Positions 41,530-52,722 are shown, counted from the first letter of the stretch. The stretch: DNA of 64,000 nucleotides from Aphrocallistes beatrix (GCA_963281255.1 OY725498.1:124001-188000), one strand, 5' to 3'. A program made the numbers and translations. The notes: generated from the sequence alone by a model not told the origin.

Positions 41530-42502
41530 GATTAGATTGGCATTCACGAAGATGTTCGACAATATGTAAGAAATTCCCATTCAATGAATTAGAATGACAC
41601 TAATAAATTTATTGCTTTTTTATCCTTTTAGATAAAAACCTGTCACGACTGCCAATCTAATGCAGCACTTCAGCCCCAACGAGAACTCCAACCCATTCCA
41701 CCTCCACTAAACCCCTGGAATCACTGTAGAATTGATCTCATTTGCAACATGGCCCAAGATTCTTTCGGATTTGAGCATATTTTGGTTATTATCTGCTACC
41801 TGAGCAAATTTGCAGTTGCACGCCTCTCAAAACTAAGACATCCAGGGAGGTATTGAGTCACTTGCTAGATTTAATATTCGGAGTTCCTAAAGTTATCCAG
41901 AGTGACCAAGGCAAAGAATTAGCAGATCCTATGAGCTACTGAATAATGGTGATGAGTGGATTGAAAGAAATAGATGAAATTCGTGATGCTGACAGAATGT
42001 TTGCTATCGACACATCAAAAAGGAACAGAAGATTCAAAAACGGAATTTTGACCGCAAACTAGAACGTAACAGGTGAGTAATTCTTATTTTTAGTTTGGTT
42101 CCAATGACAGCAAGTAATGATAATGACGATAACATCACCAGAGCTATTTTCTCGAAGAAATTTGCATTCACATAACTTCTCACACTTAAAATAGTTTCTG
42201 TTGACGTAAATTCAATTCACCTTTACTCAAAAATCTTTATTTAACTAAGTAGCTAAATTTAGGTCGGAATTCGCTGAAGGAAACCAAGTATTTGTACACA
42301 ATATAAAAAAACAAACATTTTCCTGGAACCAAAATGCAAAGAAATATCTTGGACCATATTCAGTAGATAGAGTGACGCCAAACCATATTATTGCACATAC
42401 AGATTTCAACAGCAAAAAGACAACTAAGATACCAATCCACCTTTCTCGAATATATCATACACGCACTAATTCTACATGTAGTGAAATATTAGTTGCTTTT
42501 TA
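41530..42502 (+). pseudogene. Spliced gypsy-type (GIN1-like) integrase relic
   Basis: Exon 1 ends IHEDVRQY at a GTAAGA donor (about 41565). Exon 2 starts after TTTTAG at 41631 with IKTCHDCQ, the zinc-binding CxxC of retroviral-type integrases. The core follows (PWNHCRIDLI with the first catalytic Asp; FGVPKVIQSDQGKE with the second), broken by frameshifts and stops, and then KKEQKIQKRNFDRK before a donor near 42072. Exon 3 (42263-42502) reads GNQVFVHNIKKQ and IPIHLSRIYH. Introns within an integrase fit a GIN/Ginger-like or domesticated gene, not an active LTR element. No LTRs are visible. Inactive as it stands. Confidence 0.8.
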
Positions 42503-43229
42503 ATAAATGCTATCAATTCCTACAAATTTGAATAATATTAGAATCGATAAGTTATTTACTTTGTCTGTTAAATTGGATACCAAAATTATATTCTTTTAAT
42601 CGAATGATTAGGTTGACTGATTAAGGGCGGATAATCTGCAAAACTGGATTGAGGAAGCGAATAATAAGTTAGATATACCTGTTTTTTATAAATGTCTCAA
42701 GCAAACTTTAAAATATTCAGTACCAAAAAAACATAGAATTTACCCTGGTTCCTAATAACCGATGTTGTCTGGCTTTCAGTCCATGACCTCCTAATTACAC
42801 CATTGCCTTCCAGCGACAATCATTGTTCAGACTAGAAAGTATGAATACTGCACAAATTACGGCCAATAGTCTTGGTGCCAAAGTTTGCAAATTTTAAAGC
42901 TTAAAAGAATTTGAGAAGAATGAATAGTAAAGATGTTCGTTGTGTGTTCAAAATCCACAGAACTTAATCCTTCCAACACTACCTACCACGAGACCACTAA
43001 CTTACCATAGCCAACCTTGTCAGAAAGAAGAGATATCAGTTACAATCAATAATCAGAATTTTCAATAAATTTACAACTACTTGCGTAACCAATTGTAAAT
43101 TCCTAATGATAGTAGTTTCCATAGCAACCATTGACGTCCATCGGTGTTCTATTACATACATAAATACAGATTGTATCTAAGCAAAAGTATATTATTCTAT
43201 TCAGCAATATTCTCTGCAAGTCATAAGCA

Positions 43230-44474
43230 ATGGCAACAAATATCCAAAATATTCCTCAAATTGTCCATTACGACACACTTGAACATTTCAACCACATCGC
43301 CGCGCAAATCATGGACACATTGAACGGTCTGATCGAACAGCTGATCGAGAGAAGAGACACTCTCTGTCAAGAAGTGGAACATCTTCGCGATGACTTCCAC
43401 AACAAAGAGGCCACTCGTAAGGCAGCCATCGAAGAGATGAATAAAACTCAGCTGCAACTCGAACAAATTGGGAAAGTGAACATTAACCGCACCGCTCACG
43501 AGCAAACAGAACTCCTGTACGAACAGGCCAAGCAGCAGCTGTCTGTTCCCACCAAACTACCCAACCTCTCTTTCGCCTGTCCCACCCTCTCCCTCCTTCA
43601 GACCCAGATAGAACATTTCGGGATAGTCCAGCTGGAATCGCCGCATTATTCTCAAAAGACACAGCCTATTCGAACCGCTGGGACGAAGAAGGAAGGTGAT
43701 GAGCAGCTCATTGGTATGGGAATGTCTCTAGACGAAGGGGAAGATAAGGTGTACATAGCGGACTATGGGAACAGCTGCATACGGGTACTGTCCTTCAAAG
43801 GAGAGTTCCTATCTCACTTCGGAGAGGAAGCACTGTCCAGGCCTTGGGGGATATCAGTCACTGATGACCACATCTTCGTAACTGACGTTATTCATAACAG
43901 GCTATTCCAGTTCTGCAAGAACAGCCACCAACTACTCAACAGGGCTGGTGGTATGGGAAGTAATGAAGAACAGCTGTTTGCTCCAGTGGGACTAAGTGTG
44001 GACTGGAATGGATACGTGTTTGTAGCTGACCAATGGAACAACAGGGTAGCCGTGTTCTCACACCTCCTACACTACAAGCAGGCTATCGGGAAAGGATCGC
44101 TATCACGCCCTTTTGACGTTAAGCTAACGACAGACAAAGTGGTGGTGCTAGACAGGAGTCCCAGCTGCATCCACTTCTTCTCCAGAAGTGGAGACCTCCT
44201 TTCCTCCTGCGTGTCTCATGGAGAAAGTCAGGGATGTTCGGTAGATAGACCCGATTTCTTCTGTTTTGACAGTGAACAGAACATCATCATCAGTGACTAT
44301 GGACACCATACTATCAAGATATTCTCAAACTCTGGAGAGCTCCTCCACGCCATTGGAAGGGAAGGAAGCGGAAAAGGAGAATTCATTCTTCCACGTGGTG
44401 TTGCCATTTCTAACTGTCTCGGCATTTTGTTTGTATTATCTGACAATCCTGATTATTCATTACAATTGTTATGA
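43230..44474 (+). CDS. Coiled-coil plus NHL-repeat protein, copy 1 (RING-less TRIM-NHL-like)
   Basis: An intronless 414-aa gene starting at ATG 43230. Residues about 14-90 form a coiled coil, and 150-414 form an NHL beta propeller with repeated 'G(M/L)S(L/V)D..(D/N)..V(Y/F)(I/V)AD..N..(I/V).VFS' units (near 162, 205, 253, 300 and 350). The first half of a TRIM protein (RING and B-boxes) is missing, so no E3 ligase activity is expected; it may bind RNA or protein through the propeller. A tandem paralog lies 870 bp downstream with a similar promoter region. Alternative view: a truncated TRIM2/3/71 relative. No signal peptide or membrane segment. Confidence 0.85.
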   Translation: MATNIQNIPQIVHYDTLEHFNHIAAQIMDTLNGLIEQLIERRDTLCQEVEHLRDDFHNKEATRKAAIEEMNKTQLQLEQIGKVNINRTAHEQTELLYEQAKQQLSVPTKLPNLSFACPTLSLLQTQIEHFGIVQLESPHYSQKTQPIRTAGTKKEGDEQLIGMGMSLDEGEDKVYIADYGNSCIRVLSFKGEFLSHFGEEALSRPWGISVTDDHIFVTDVIHNRLFQFCKNSHQLLNRAGGMGSNEEQLFAPVGLSVDWNGYVFVADQWNNRVAVFSHLLHYKQAIGKGSLSRPFDVKLTTDKVVVLDRSPSCIHFFSRSGDLLSSCVSHGESQGCSVDRPDFFCFDSEQNIIISDYGHHTIKIFSNSGELLHAIGREGSGKGEFILPRGVAISNCLGILFVLSDNPDYSLQLL

Positions 44475-45345
44475 AGTTCATTGTCGAGTAATGTTAGCAA
44501 ATTTAACTATAGTGTATAACTAGGAGTGAGGGTAGATACATATATTACTGGGTAAATTGGGTATTTTTGTGGATTTTTATGCTCCTAAAGACATTGCGGC
44601 TTAAAATCAAACGCCTAAAGGAGCGTCTTGCGCTCCTAGATAATCCCTTGGGGAAGACATAACGATAAATCCAGGTTGAACCATGAATCAAATACTGACT
44701 CTGACATAGTCACTTGTAGTCCACGAAATACTTACTGGTCCACAGAAGATATCAGGGGTTCATATGTTCCACAATTTTATATTACGGTTAATGGGTCCAT
44801 AGAATATATGAAAATTGCTATTATGTTCCACAGCCAAAATAGTTTTAAAACCGCTGCACTAAGATGTCCAGGTACAATTGAATAAACTATTTTTGTAGTC
44901 ACTCTGATCTTTCTAATTTTGATTGAAAATGTGGTCACTTGGAACTAATGAATACGTTATGATAATATCTCCTTGCTACCCGTCAGTTGCTACAATTCGA
45001 TCTATTGGATAATTCTGAGAATCGAAATGGAGTAAAAACCTATTCCTTCCAGATTTTATAACATTGACGCAACCAATAATAACCTACCACAGCCAATTTT
45101 GCCAGAAAGAATAAATATCATTTATAATCAATAAATTAGAATTTCCGACATATTTCCAACGACTTGCGTAACCAATTATTTATAAATCCCTAACATTATG
45201 GTAGTTTACATAGAAACCATTGACATCCATTGGTATTCTATTACACGAGCGCGCCTCGCTTGCTTGTTCTATCAATACATAAATACAGATTGCGTCTTAG
45301 TCAAAGTGTATTATTATATTCACTCCAAAGATTCTTTCATTAGCA
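44475..45345. other. Intergenic region between the two NHL genes
   Basis: No gene seen. From about 45045 it is a copy of the sequence upstream of the first NHL gene (about 42990-43229), showing that the promoter was duplicated with the gene. It contains the 30-bp insertion at 45246-45275. Confidence 0.65.
45246..45275 (-). mobile_element. 30-bp insertion derived from a Helitron-like GC end in the second NHL promoter
   Basis: The paralogous upstream region (43151-43160) reads 'attacatacataaatac' without it; here the same flanks are split. The insert contains gagcgcgcctcgcttgcttg, matching the reverse of the element terminus. Confidence 0.65.
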
Positions 45346-46590
45346 ATGGCAACAAATATTCAAAATACTCCTGAAACTGTCCTTTATGACACAGTTGAAC
45401 ATTTCAATCGCATCGCCAGGCAAATCATAGACACAGTGAACAGCCTGATCGATCAGCTGATCGAGAGGAGAGACACTCTCTGTGAAGAAGTGGCACATCT
45501 TCGCGATGATTTCCACAACAAAGAGGCTACTCGTGAGGCAGCCATCCGAGAGTTAGATCTAGCTCAGCTGCAATTGGATCAAATTGGTAAAGTGAACATT
45601 AACATCCCCACTCACGAGCAAGCAGGACTCATGTACGAAGATCGTAAGCAGGAACTGAGTATTTCCACCCCACTCCCCAACTTCTATTTCTCCTGTCCCA
45701 CCCTCTCCCTCCTTCAGACCCAGATAGAACAGTTTGGGGAGGTAGTCCAGCTGGAAGCACCGCACTACTCGCAAAAGACACAACCCATCCGAACCGCTGG
45801 GACGAAAGGGGAAAGTTTTAATCAGCTTAATGGTATGGGACTGTCTCTAGACGAAGCGAATGAGATGGTGTACATCGCGGATTGGTGGAACAGTCGCGTA
45901 CAGGTACTTTCCTTCGAAGGAGAGTTCCTATCTCACTTCGGAGAGGAGGTACTATCCGGACCTTGCGGAATAGCAGTCACAGAGAATCACATCCACGTAA
46001 CCAGCCTTCACAATGACACGCTATTCCAGTTCTGTAAGAACAGCCACCAACTGCTCAACAGAACTGGTGGTAGGGGGTGTAATGAAGGACAGCTGTCTCT
46101 TCCACAGGGTTTGAGTGTGGACAGTAATGGAGATGTATTTGTAGCTGACCATTCGAACAACCGAGTATCCGTGTTCTCTAACCTCCTACAATACAAACAG
46201 ACTATCGGACAAGGATCGCTATCTGAACCTAAAGACGTGAAACTAACGACAGATAAAGTGGTGGTACTAGACAGGAGTCCCTACTGCATCCACTTCTTCT
46301 CCAGAAGTGGAGACCTCCTTACCTCCTGCGTGTCTCAGGGAGAAGACCAGGGATGTTTGGTACGGAATCCTCGGTTCTTCTGCTTTGACTGTGAGCAGAA
46401 TATCCTTGTTAGTGACTGGGGACACCATGCCATCAAGGTACTCTCAAACTCCGGGGAGCTCCTCTACACCATTGGAAGGATAGGGAACAAGAAAGGAGAA
46501 TTCATGTTTCCATATGGTATCGCCGTTTCTAATCCTGGCTTTATATTTGTATTGTCTGATAATCCTACTTATTCTTTACAATTGTTCTGA
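45346..46590 (+). CDS. Coiled-coil plus NHL-repeat protein, copy 2
   Basis: An intronless 414-aa tandem paralog of the gene at 43230, same length and layout. The coiled coil is at about 14-90, and the NHL propeller runs from about 150 with blocks such as GMGLSLDEANEMVYIAD, GLSVDSNGDVFVADHSNNR and PFYGIAVS-type ends. Conservation is high in the N-terminal ERRDTLCEEV.HLRDDFHNKEATR region and moderate on the propeller loops, suggesting divergence of the binding face. No RING or B-box. It is followed by a MITE at 46733. Confidence 0.85.
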   Translation: MATNIQNTPETVLYDTVEHFNRIARQIIDTVNSLIDQLIERRDTLCEEVAHLRDDFHNKEATREAAIRELDLAQLQLDQIGKVNINIPTHEQAGLMYEDRKQELSISTPLPNFYFSCPTLSLLQTQIEQFGEVVQLEAPHYSQKTQPIRTAGTKGESFNQLNGMGLSLDEANEMVYIADWWNSRVQVLSFEGEFLSHFGEEVLSGPCGIAVTENHIHVTSLHNDTLFQFCKNSHQLLNRTGGRGCNEGQLSLPQGLSVDSNGDVFVADHSNNRVSVFSNLLQYKQTIGQGSLSEPKDVKLTTDKVVVLDRSPYCIHFFSRSGDLLTSCVSQGEDQGCLVRNPRFFCFDCEQNILVSDWGHHAIKVLSNSGELLYTIGRIGNKKGEFMFPYGIAVSNPGFIFVLSDNPTYSLQLF

Positions 46591-46732
46591 AATATTCGTT
46601 TAGTTTGTTTGTATGTTTTCTATTAGTGTCTAATTATAGAATTGTAAAGTAGATTTGATTTATTTGAAAACTTAATTAGTTATTGCGAGTGTCCTACAAG
46701 AGTGGCACAGTGGTTTGATAGTTTTATTTATA

Positions 46733-47031
46733 CAGTGGAACCTGTATATAACGGCCACCCAAGGGACTGGACAAAATTGGCCGTTATATACAGGTGATTA
46801 TCAACGTAGTGTAATAGATATAAAGTTCTTAGAAATCCATTATTTGAAGTAATTACATGAAATGTGTTTATCGTTCGTAACAGGTCCTGTAATAAACACA
46901 TAAAAAGGTGAAAAGGGTGATGGCCGTTATGCACAGTTTTTCGGTCAGTAAGAGACTACAAACGGGTGGCCGCTGGCCGCGTTGAACAGGTGACCGCTAT
47001 AGACAGGTGACCGTTATAGCAGGTTCGACTG
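46733..47031. mobile_element. TA-flanked MITE, 'CAGTGGAACCTGTATATAAC' family
   Basis: The terminal repeats CAGTGGAACCTG and CAGGTTCGACTG (reverse) are imperfect, with TA on both sides (46731-46732, 47032-47033). The interior holds 'ggtgaccgctat' words. Non-coding. Confidence 0.82.
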
Positions 47032-47399
47032 TATTTAAAGGTGTGAAAATGCTTGTTTCTGATTGTCTATTTAGGCAGATAAAATGAGGTCGCTTACGCG
47101 AGTCAGTTACTTAAGAGCTATTCACGATTATTGACGATTAATCGATGCTTCCTTCTAGGAAATTAGAGATCTTTACCCGCCCAGTCTCAGAATTCAATGA
47201 CCAATTTTTCCGGAATGTTCTTATCCACGGTTGGATCTAGCCCTGAATCCCAGAGAGAGCTAAGAGAATCTGAAATGTTTTCAGATGGATAGCCTCCAGA
47301 AAGAGATGCTACTGTAGGATCGGATGGGATGAGGTTAAAGATGTCTGATACGCTTTATTGGGCAAAGATCTTGACAATGACGAATCTCTTTGGAGTATG

Positions 47400-48321
47400 G
47401 GGTGTACGATAGAGACACGATCATGTGTCTCAGGACAGAGTGCCATATCACGGAGGTATGGCGGCTGCCACCACGTGATGGCACACCAGGAGCGACACAG
47501 GTGTGCCACTTCTCCTCCTGAGGGAAGAGGTGTCGCTGTTAAGGGAGTTGGAAGTGGCAGAGTTAGATGGAGATAGGGGCGTAGCCAGTGGCACCGACAA
47601 GAGCCTGCCAGGGGCTACGGTCCGTCTTAACTGGTCCTGCAGGAACATTTTCTGGCCCTGCAGGATATTTAGTGGGCCTGCGGGCAGGCCCTGCAGGCCC
47701 ATTGGCTACGCCTATGGATGGAGAGTGAACATATCCAGACACAGAGAGGGATAAGTTGTGTTCTGAGGTGTGAAATGTTAAATATTTAGTTGTTAGTTCA
47801 TTCTAAATGATTGCTACTATGGATGCACTACACTAACTTGACCTCTTCATAACATTGTAGTAACTTGATAAGCATGTCAGCAAAATTGTGTTGCGCGACA
47901 AAATTCTTTATGGCAAAACCCCAGATGATAAATTGTTGCATCCATGATCCATGTGGGTTTACCATACTAAATGTGTCGCATGCCATCAAAAGATGGTACT
48001 AGAGACAATGTGCTGGCGATGTTTATCTTATAGATATTGTGTGTATTTGTTTATTTCCAGTTCTAAACAGGTCTTCAAATATCTTTGGAGAGATGGTTAT
48101 ACTTAACAGAGGGAACTAAATTTGGAGGAGACTATCTAACATACCCAGACGACACAGCCCAGGTACATTCCACACATATCATGGTTGTCAAGGAGGCACA
48201 GGAGTTATTCTTACCTAGAGAAATGATTGGAGGAGGAAGAGTTGGAAACTGGACGAGTAAGAATGTCTCGTTTTGCACCATGGATAAGTCAGGAGAAAAT
48301 GTCTACATGAATCTCCAGTGA
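47400..48321 (+). CDS. TSEN34: tRNA-splicing endonuclease subunit Sen34-like (exon model partial)
   Basis: Sen34 cuts the 3' splice site of intron-containing tRNAs. The C-terminal exon (48071-48321, TGA stop) is well supported: TKFGGDYLTYPDDTAQVHSTH and TSKNVSF carry the Tyr, His and Lys catalytic triad, with the His 8 residues after the Tyr and the Lys 31 after the His, as in human TSEN34. An N-terminal segment VPLLLLREEVSLLRELEVAEL at about 47500-47570 matches the start of the family. The first residues need a tiny intron or are frame-disrupted (47400-47500). A MITE is inserted right after this block. The acidic, variable middle of the protein is not resolved. It may be a functional gene with exons I cannot place, or damaged. 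Confidence 0.75.
47573..47720. mobile_element. hAT-type MITE inserted at the end of the Sen34 N-terminal exon
   Basis: Terminal repeats 'taggggcgtagcca' and 'tggctacgcctatg' are near reverse complements, with a perfect 8-bp duplication GATGGAGA on both sides. The interior repeats 'ggccctgcagg'. The Sen34 reading frame stays open through the whole element. Confidence 0.8.
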
Positions 48322-48949
48322 GGTGGAATTGTATGAGGCAGTAAGCAATGGAGATTGTTTCTTGAATGAAATATTACTATACTAAGAATAAAGTGTGAGA
48401 ATATGATTAATTATCACCTCGAATGGACATTATGTGGATAATTATCGTGTATTTTTGTGAATTGTGGCTGCAATACTTGGAACAACTTGACACGACACCT
48501 TAACTTCATCTCTGCCATTAAGGAATGTAGAGATTTAGGAAGCGAAGTCAACCTTTGTTTTAGAATATCATATTTCTTTAATTTAAAAATACTCGAAAGT
48601 TTGTCACTAAATTAGTTGCTACGAAGTGTTCTAACTGAAACGTCGAGATCCGAGAATAGTGGCGGCTACGGAAATTTTAATTTGGAGGAAACTTAAATTC
48701 GACGGTCCTAGAATTAGACTATAAAGAAGACGATCGATTAGAATGACTAATAACAGTTGCGACCGCAAAAAAAGAGAAATAAATATAGAATTTGTGAACA
48801 ATAAATTCAGAATTACTAAAATAAAATTAGAAATTCAACAGAAAATAGAATAAATCCAATTCCAACAGAAATAGAACTAAATTGGTAAACAAGCTTTGAG
48901 TATAAGAAACACAAACAAATAAACAGAATTAGAAGAAACAATATATAAT
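48322..48949. other. Intergenic region between the Sen34-like and NLR 3' ends
   Basis: AT-rich, with no coding signal. The two genes converge here. Confidence 0.6.
48387..48392 (+). terminator. Polyadenylation signal of the Sen34-like gene
   Basis: AATAAA 66 bp after the stop codon. Confidence 0.5.
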
Positions 48950-51900
48950 CTAATTTAATCCTAGTTTTATAGAATAGAGTTCAGCTGTTTTTTTGAGGTT
49001 AGCGACGGGATCGGATTCTGGAATGTGGAGGTCATTATCACTGAGGTAAAGTGTCTTCAACTGCGTTAGAGTGGGAATGAGGTGTGTGAAAAAGACACAC
49101 GCTTTGGAATTCAGTTCACATCTAATTACTTCTAACTGTCTAATGTTAGGATGATGCAGCAGTCCTGTGCATAGAGATGGCACAGCTTCAGATAGTGGAA
49201 CTCTCCATAGACTCAAATAAAGTAAGGAACTGAGTCTATTCACTGCAAGCCAGACAGTGACGTCATCATGTGGTAGTGTAGTGTAGCGTAGCTCAATCTC
49301 TACCAAGTTGGAACATGAGAACAGAGGTAAGAGGAGTTTATCACAACTGCTGAGTCCGATAGTTTCTAAAAAACATAACTCCAAACCTTTCAGTGAGTGA
49401 GTGCTAGCATTCAGTAGCTGCAGCAGATGTTGTTCATGTCCTGTGGTTATAGGTTCTTCATAATGATCTAGGCATAGATATTTGAGGTTGGATACACTGC
49501 TGATGTGTGGTAGTAGAGAGTAGCAGTATTCTCCATACAATGTTATCTCCTGTAGGTAGGATAGTTGTGGTAACTGAGTATGTAGTATCTGAGTAGTATC
49601 TTCAATGCCATAGTAGTGTAAAGCTAACAGCTGAGAAGTTGTAGATAGACCTCGAACCAATTCGTGGTGACTAAAGCTGTCAAGGTGCAAGTATTCAGTA
49701 TGAATCAGCTGATTCACTATCTGCTGGTAGCACTGAGGTGATAGTTCAGAGAGAAATAAGAACAAACTTGTGGAGAGTTGGAATATAGAAGTAGTGGCAT
49801 AATCAGCTGGGTTAGTTTCACTGTAATTACACACATACAGTTCTAAACTAATCTTTGTTCCATGAGATGTCAGCTGATTCTCTGTGATGACGTCACAGTA
49901 AGCGGATAGAGTTGAGTAGTCCTGTCTACTCGACCTTAATACTAAACAGCTGAGAGAACAGGAAGTCAGCTGTGATACCAACGAACAGAACTGTGTCAGT
50001 GTTAGGGAAGAGGTGTCGAGCTTGATGAGTTGAATCGAGTGGAGGAGTGGCAGAGACTTGACGAAACACTCCTATTCGTTGGGTGATGTGGCACTCCCAA
50101 AATACAAGTAAAGTGTCTCAGGTAAGAATTTGCGGAAATATTGAAATGATTCGTGAAGTGAATCTGAATTGGACTCAAATAGCAATTCTGATAACGACAC
50201 TAATTGCTGCGTAAACTCGATACAACCCATGAAGTGAGGTAATTCTGTATATTGATAATACTTGTATATCATTGGCATCTGATCCATAGAGACAGGATGT
50301 GTTGGAAGGTATTTATACAAGATATAGTGCACTGGAAATACACTGTCTGAAGACAACAGACCGCACAAAAACCGGAAAACCATTCGGAAAATTGAAAAGT
50401 TGGCATTCGAACTCACGATGTACCGAGTGCTCAAGCACTGGTCTCCTCTTGACGACACACTAAGCCAGATGGCACTCACGAACTCTTGAATGGTCAGGTG
50501 TGCGAACGACCAAACGCGACTCATTCTCCCCAGATCATCCTTCCGAACGTGTTCCTCAGCCAGACCCAAGCACTGGCAAGACTTCTCCACTTTATCCACT
50601 TTCAATAGGACGTCTTTTGAGGAGATCAAATCGCGACCGTAGACGCCCAGATACGCAAGCTCGCCGATGCGATACAGGCAGTCTAGCACGGTAGGGTCCA
50701 ACTGGAACAGTCGCTTCTTCTTGGCCAACTCCTTCAGCCTCATTCGGAACAGCTGTCTCCTGATGAGGTAGGTGACGAGTTCCGTGTAAAGGTGAGTCAG
50801 TGTGTAGGCTGTCACGTCGTCAGACCCTCGGACTAGGGCGGCGAAGAGAGAGGCGTTGACAGGGATGAGAGACAGCTGACTCACCTCATCGTGGAGGTAG
50901 AGAAGCCGCTTCAGCTGTTTCAGTTTAGTCTCGTCAGTCAGCTGAAGCGTGAAGTACTTGTCTCGATTCTCCGGCGAGAACCCCAGCACTTGGAAGAATT
51001 GGTCAATGAGGAAGCTGTGGGAGGAAGACATCACGGTGTAGGCTCCAGGCCTAGTGGTCAGCAGGATGGTGGATTGGGTCAGAGCTCTGCGAGTGAGGAG
51101 AAGGAAGAGCAGCGATTCCTGGAATGGGACCTCTTTGGTGAATTCATCGAGGCCGTCGATGATGAGAAGAAGTCGGTCGCCGTCCGATTCTACGAGGTGC
51201 TTTGCGAGTTCTGTGGTCCAGCTGGGACCGACTGGCATAGACAGGCACAGCCACTTCTGAATGAACTCGCTACTCACTGATTGGCTGGCCTTATCTCGAG
51301 AAGCTTCCAAGTCATGCCAGTCCTGGCTGCGGCAAGGGACTGAAAGGGAGTATTTGAACTGAAGAAGTTCCCCTTTACCGAAACGAAGAGCCGTTCTATG
51401 GCACAAGAAACTCTTCCCACTGCCCGGGTTCCCTATGATACACCATATCTGAGGAGTTGAAGGATTGTATCGACTGAGCTCTTCACTGAAATTTATTGGT
51501 TCGATATCGATCTCTTTGTTGGCGATCTTTCTTATGTAGGCTATCTCATTGTATGTGGTCTCATCTTCCATGTTCACTGGTCTCGGTTTCTGTTTTATAA
51601 TCGTCAGGGGAACGTAGATGGATTCCAGATTCACTGGTTCGTCATCTTCAAACATTTGTTTTACATTTCTGTTATTCACTTCCATAAACTTCCTCACTGA
51701 ATCTTCCCATTTCAGGATTTCTTTCTCAAGGGCTCTGATTTCATTCTCGAGTAAGTTGATGAATATTTCGTTTGAATTATCTGTGAACGCAGTACGATAC
51801 TTCATGACTTCTTCTTCAACATCATTACGCTTTATTTCAGTCATCAGCTGTATCAGTTCGGTGAGGTGATTGGATATGTACCCCTCCTTCACAAGGATTC

Positions 51901-52315
51901 TCATCTTGCTAGTGAAGCTCATGCAGTCTTCTATGCCGGAGACGATTAGGGAAATGCGGGTCCAATCAATATCAGCCAACTCTGACTTCAGGAGTCGGAG
52001 GAAGGACTTCACAGGAGTTTCATCTTCTTGATGTGAGACTGTCCCTTCTAACTTCTGTTCAGAAGCCAACCAGGGATACTGTCTTGCAGTCTCGGACAAA
52101 TCAGGTCTGCCGATTGCTTGCAGACCTTGATCGAACAGATAAGGGCTGTGCTTGTCCCAGTTTTTCAGGACACTAAGCAGCTTGGTTCCGCTGGAGATGT
52201 TCTGGCTAAGACCGGGTGGAATGTTAAGGAGACTGGTGAGTCTCTGTACGTTGTCCTGTGTCAACTGGTCTCCGACATCCATCAAGCCAGCGTATTGAGG
52301 AGCTTTCTTCGCCAT
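48950..52315 (-). CDS. NLR receptor: death-fold + NACHT + LRR, with one in-frame TAG
   Basis: One frame runs from ATG 52315 to the stop at 48950, broken only by TAG at 50074-50072 (codon 748). Upstream part (747 aa): residues about 15-85 form a helical death-fold (DED/CARD-like, LLSVLKNWD and IGRPDL), then a linker coiled coil (about 150-215). NACHT follows with Walker A GNPGSGKS near 295, Walker B LLLIIDGLDEF near 380 and sensor-like TILLTTRPG; a helical and winged-helix region continues to the stop. Downstream part (373 codons) holds leucine-rich repeats (for example SNLKYLCLDHYEEP, LVEIELRYTTL, LKTLYLSDNDL). Animal NLRs oligomerise on sensing microbes or stress. The gene is intronless. The TAG could be a real truncation giving an LRR-less form, a readthrough site, a null allele or an assembly error. 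Confidence 0.9.
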
Positions 52316-52722
52316 TCGAATTGTGTCTAAAGGACAAACTCAATGAAAGGAAGGCAAATTTTATTGAAAAGGAAAATGGCTAATTGAGAATAAGTTGAGA
52401 CTAATGGGGCAAGCCAACCAGACCCTCCTTACCTACTTTCTAAAATCATTTATAGTCGAACCGGTTTTTCTCCTTATCTTTTTTCAGATTAATATAGCAA
52501 AAATACATCGATAGTGAGAATAAATCAGAAATAAACAGATGTAATAATAAAATGTTGGTAATTATAAACCGATTATAAGAATATACCACGAGCCCTGTAA
52601 TAAAGAACCGATAGAATCTAGTAGTAACCTGAAATATCTTACTATATACGTAGAGTAAGAATAAACTCATAGTAAGGATAACCACTATATCCACAACTTA
52701 TTTGTCATGCACTCACTAAATA

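Noticed and set aside
46728..46934. Minus-strand frame across the MITE at 46.7-47.0 kb
   Set aside because: It lies within the element and begins in its terminal repeat region; no transposase similarity.
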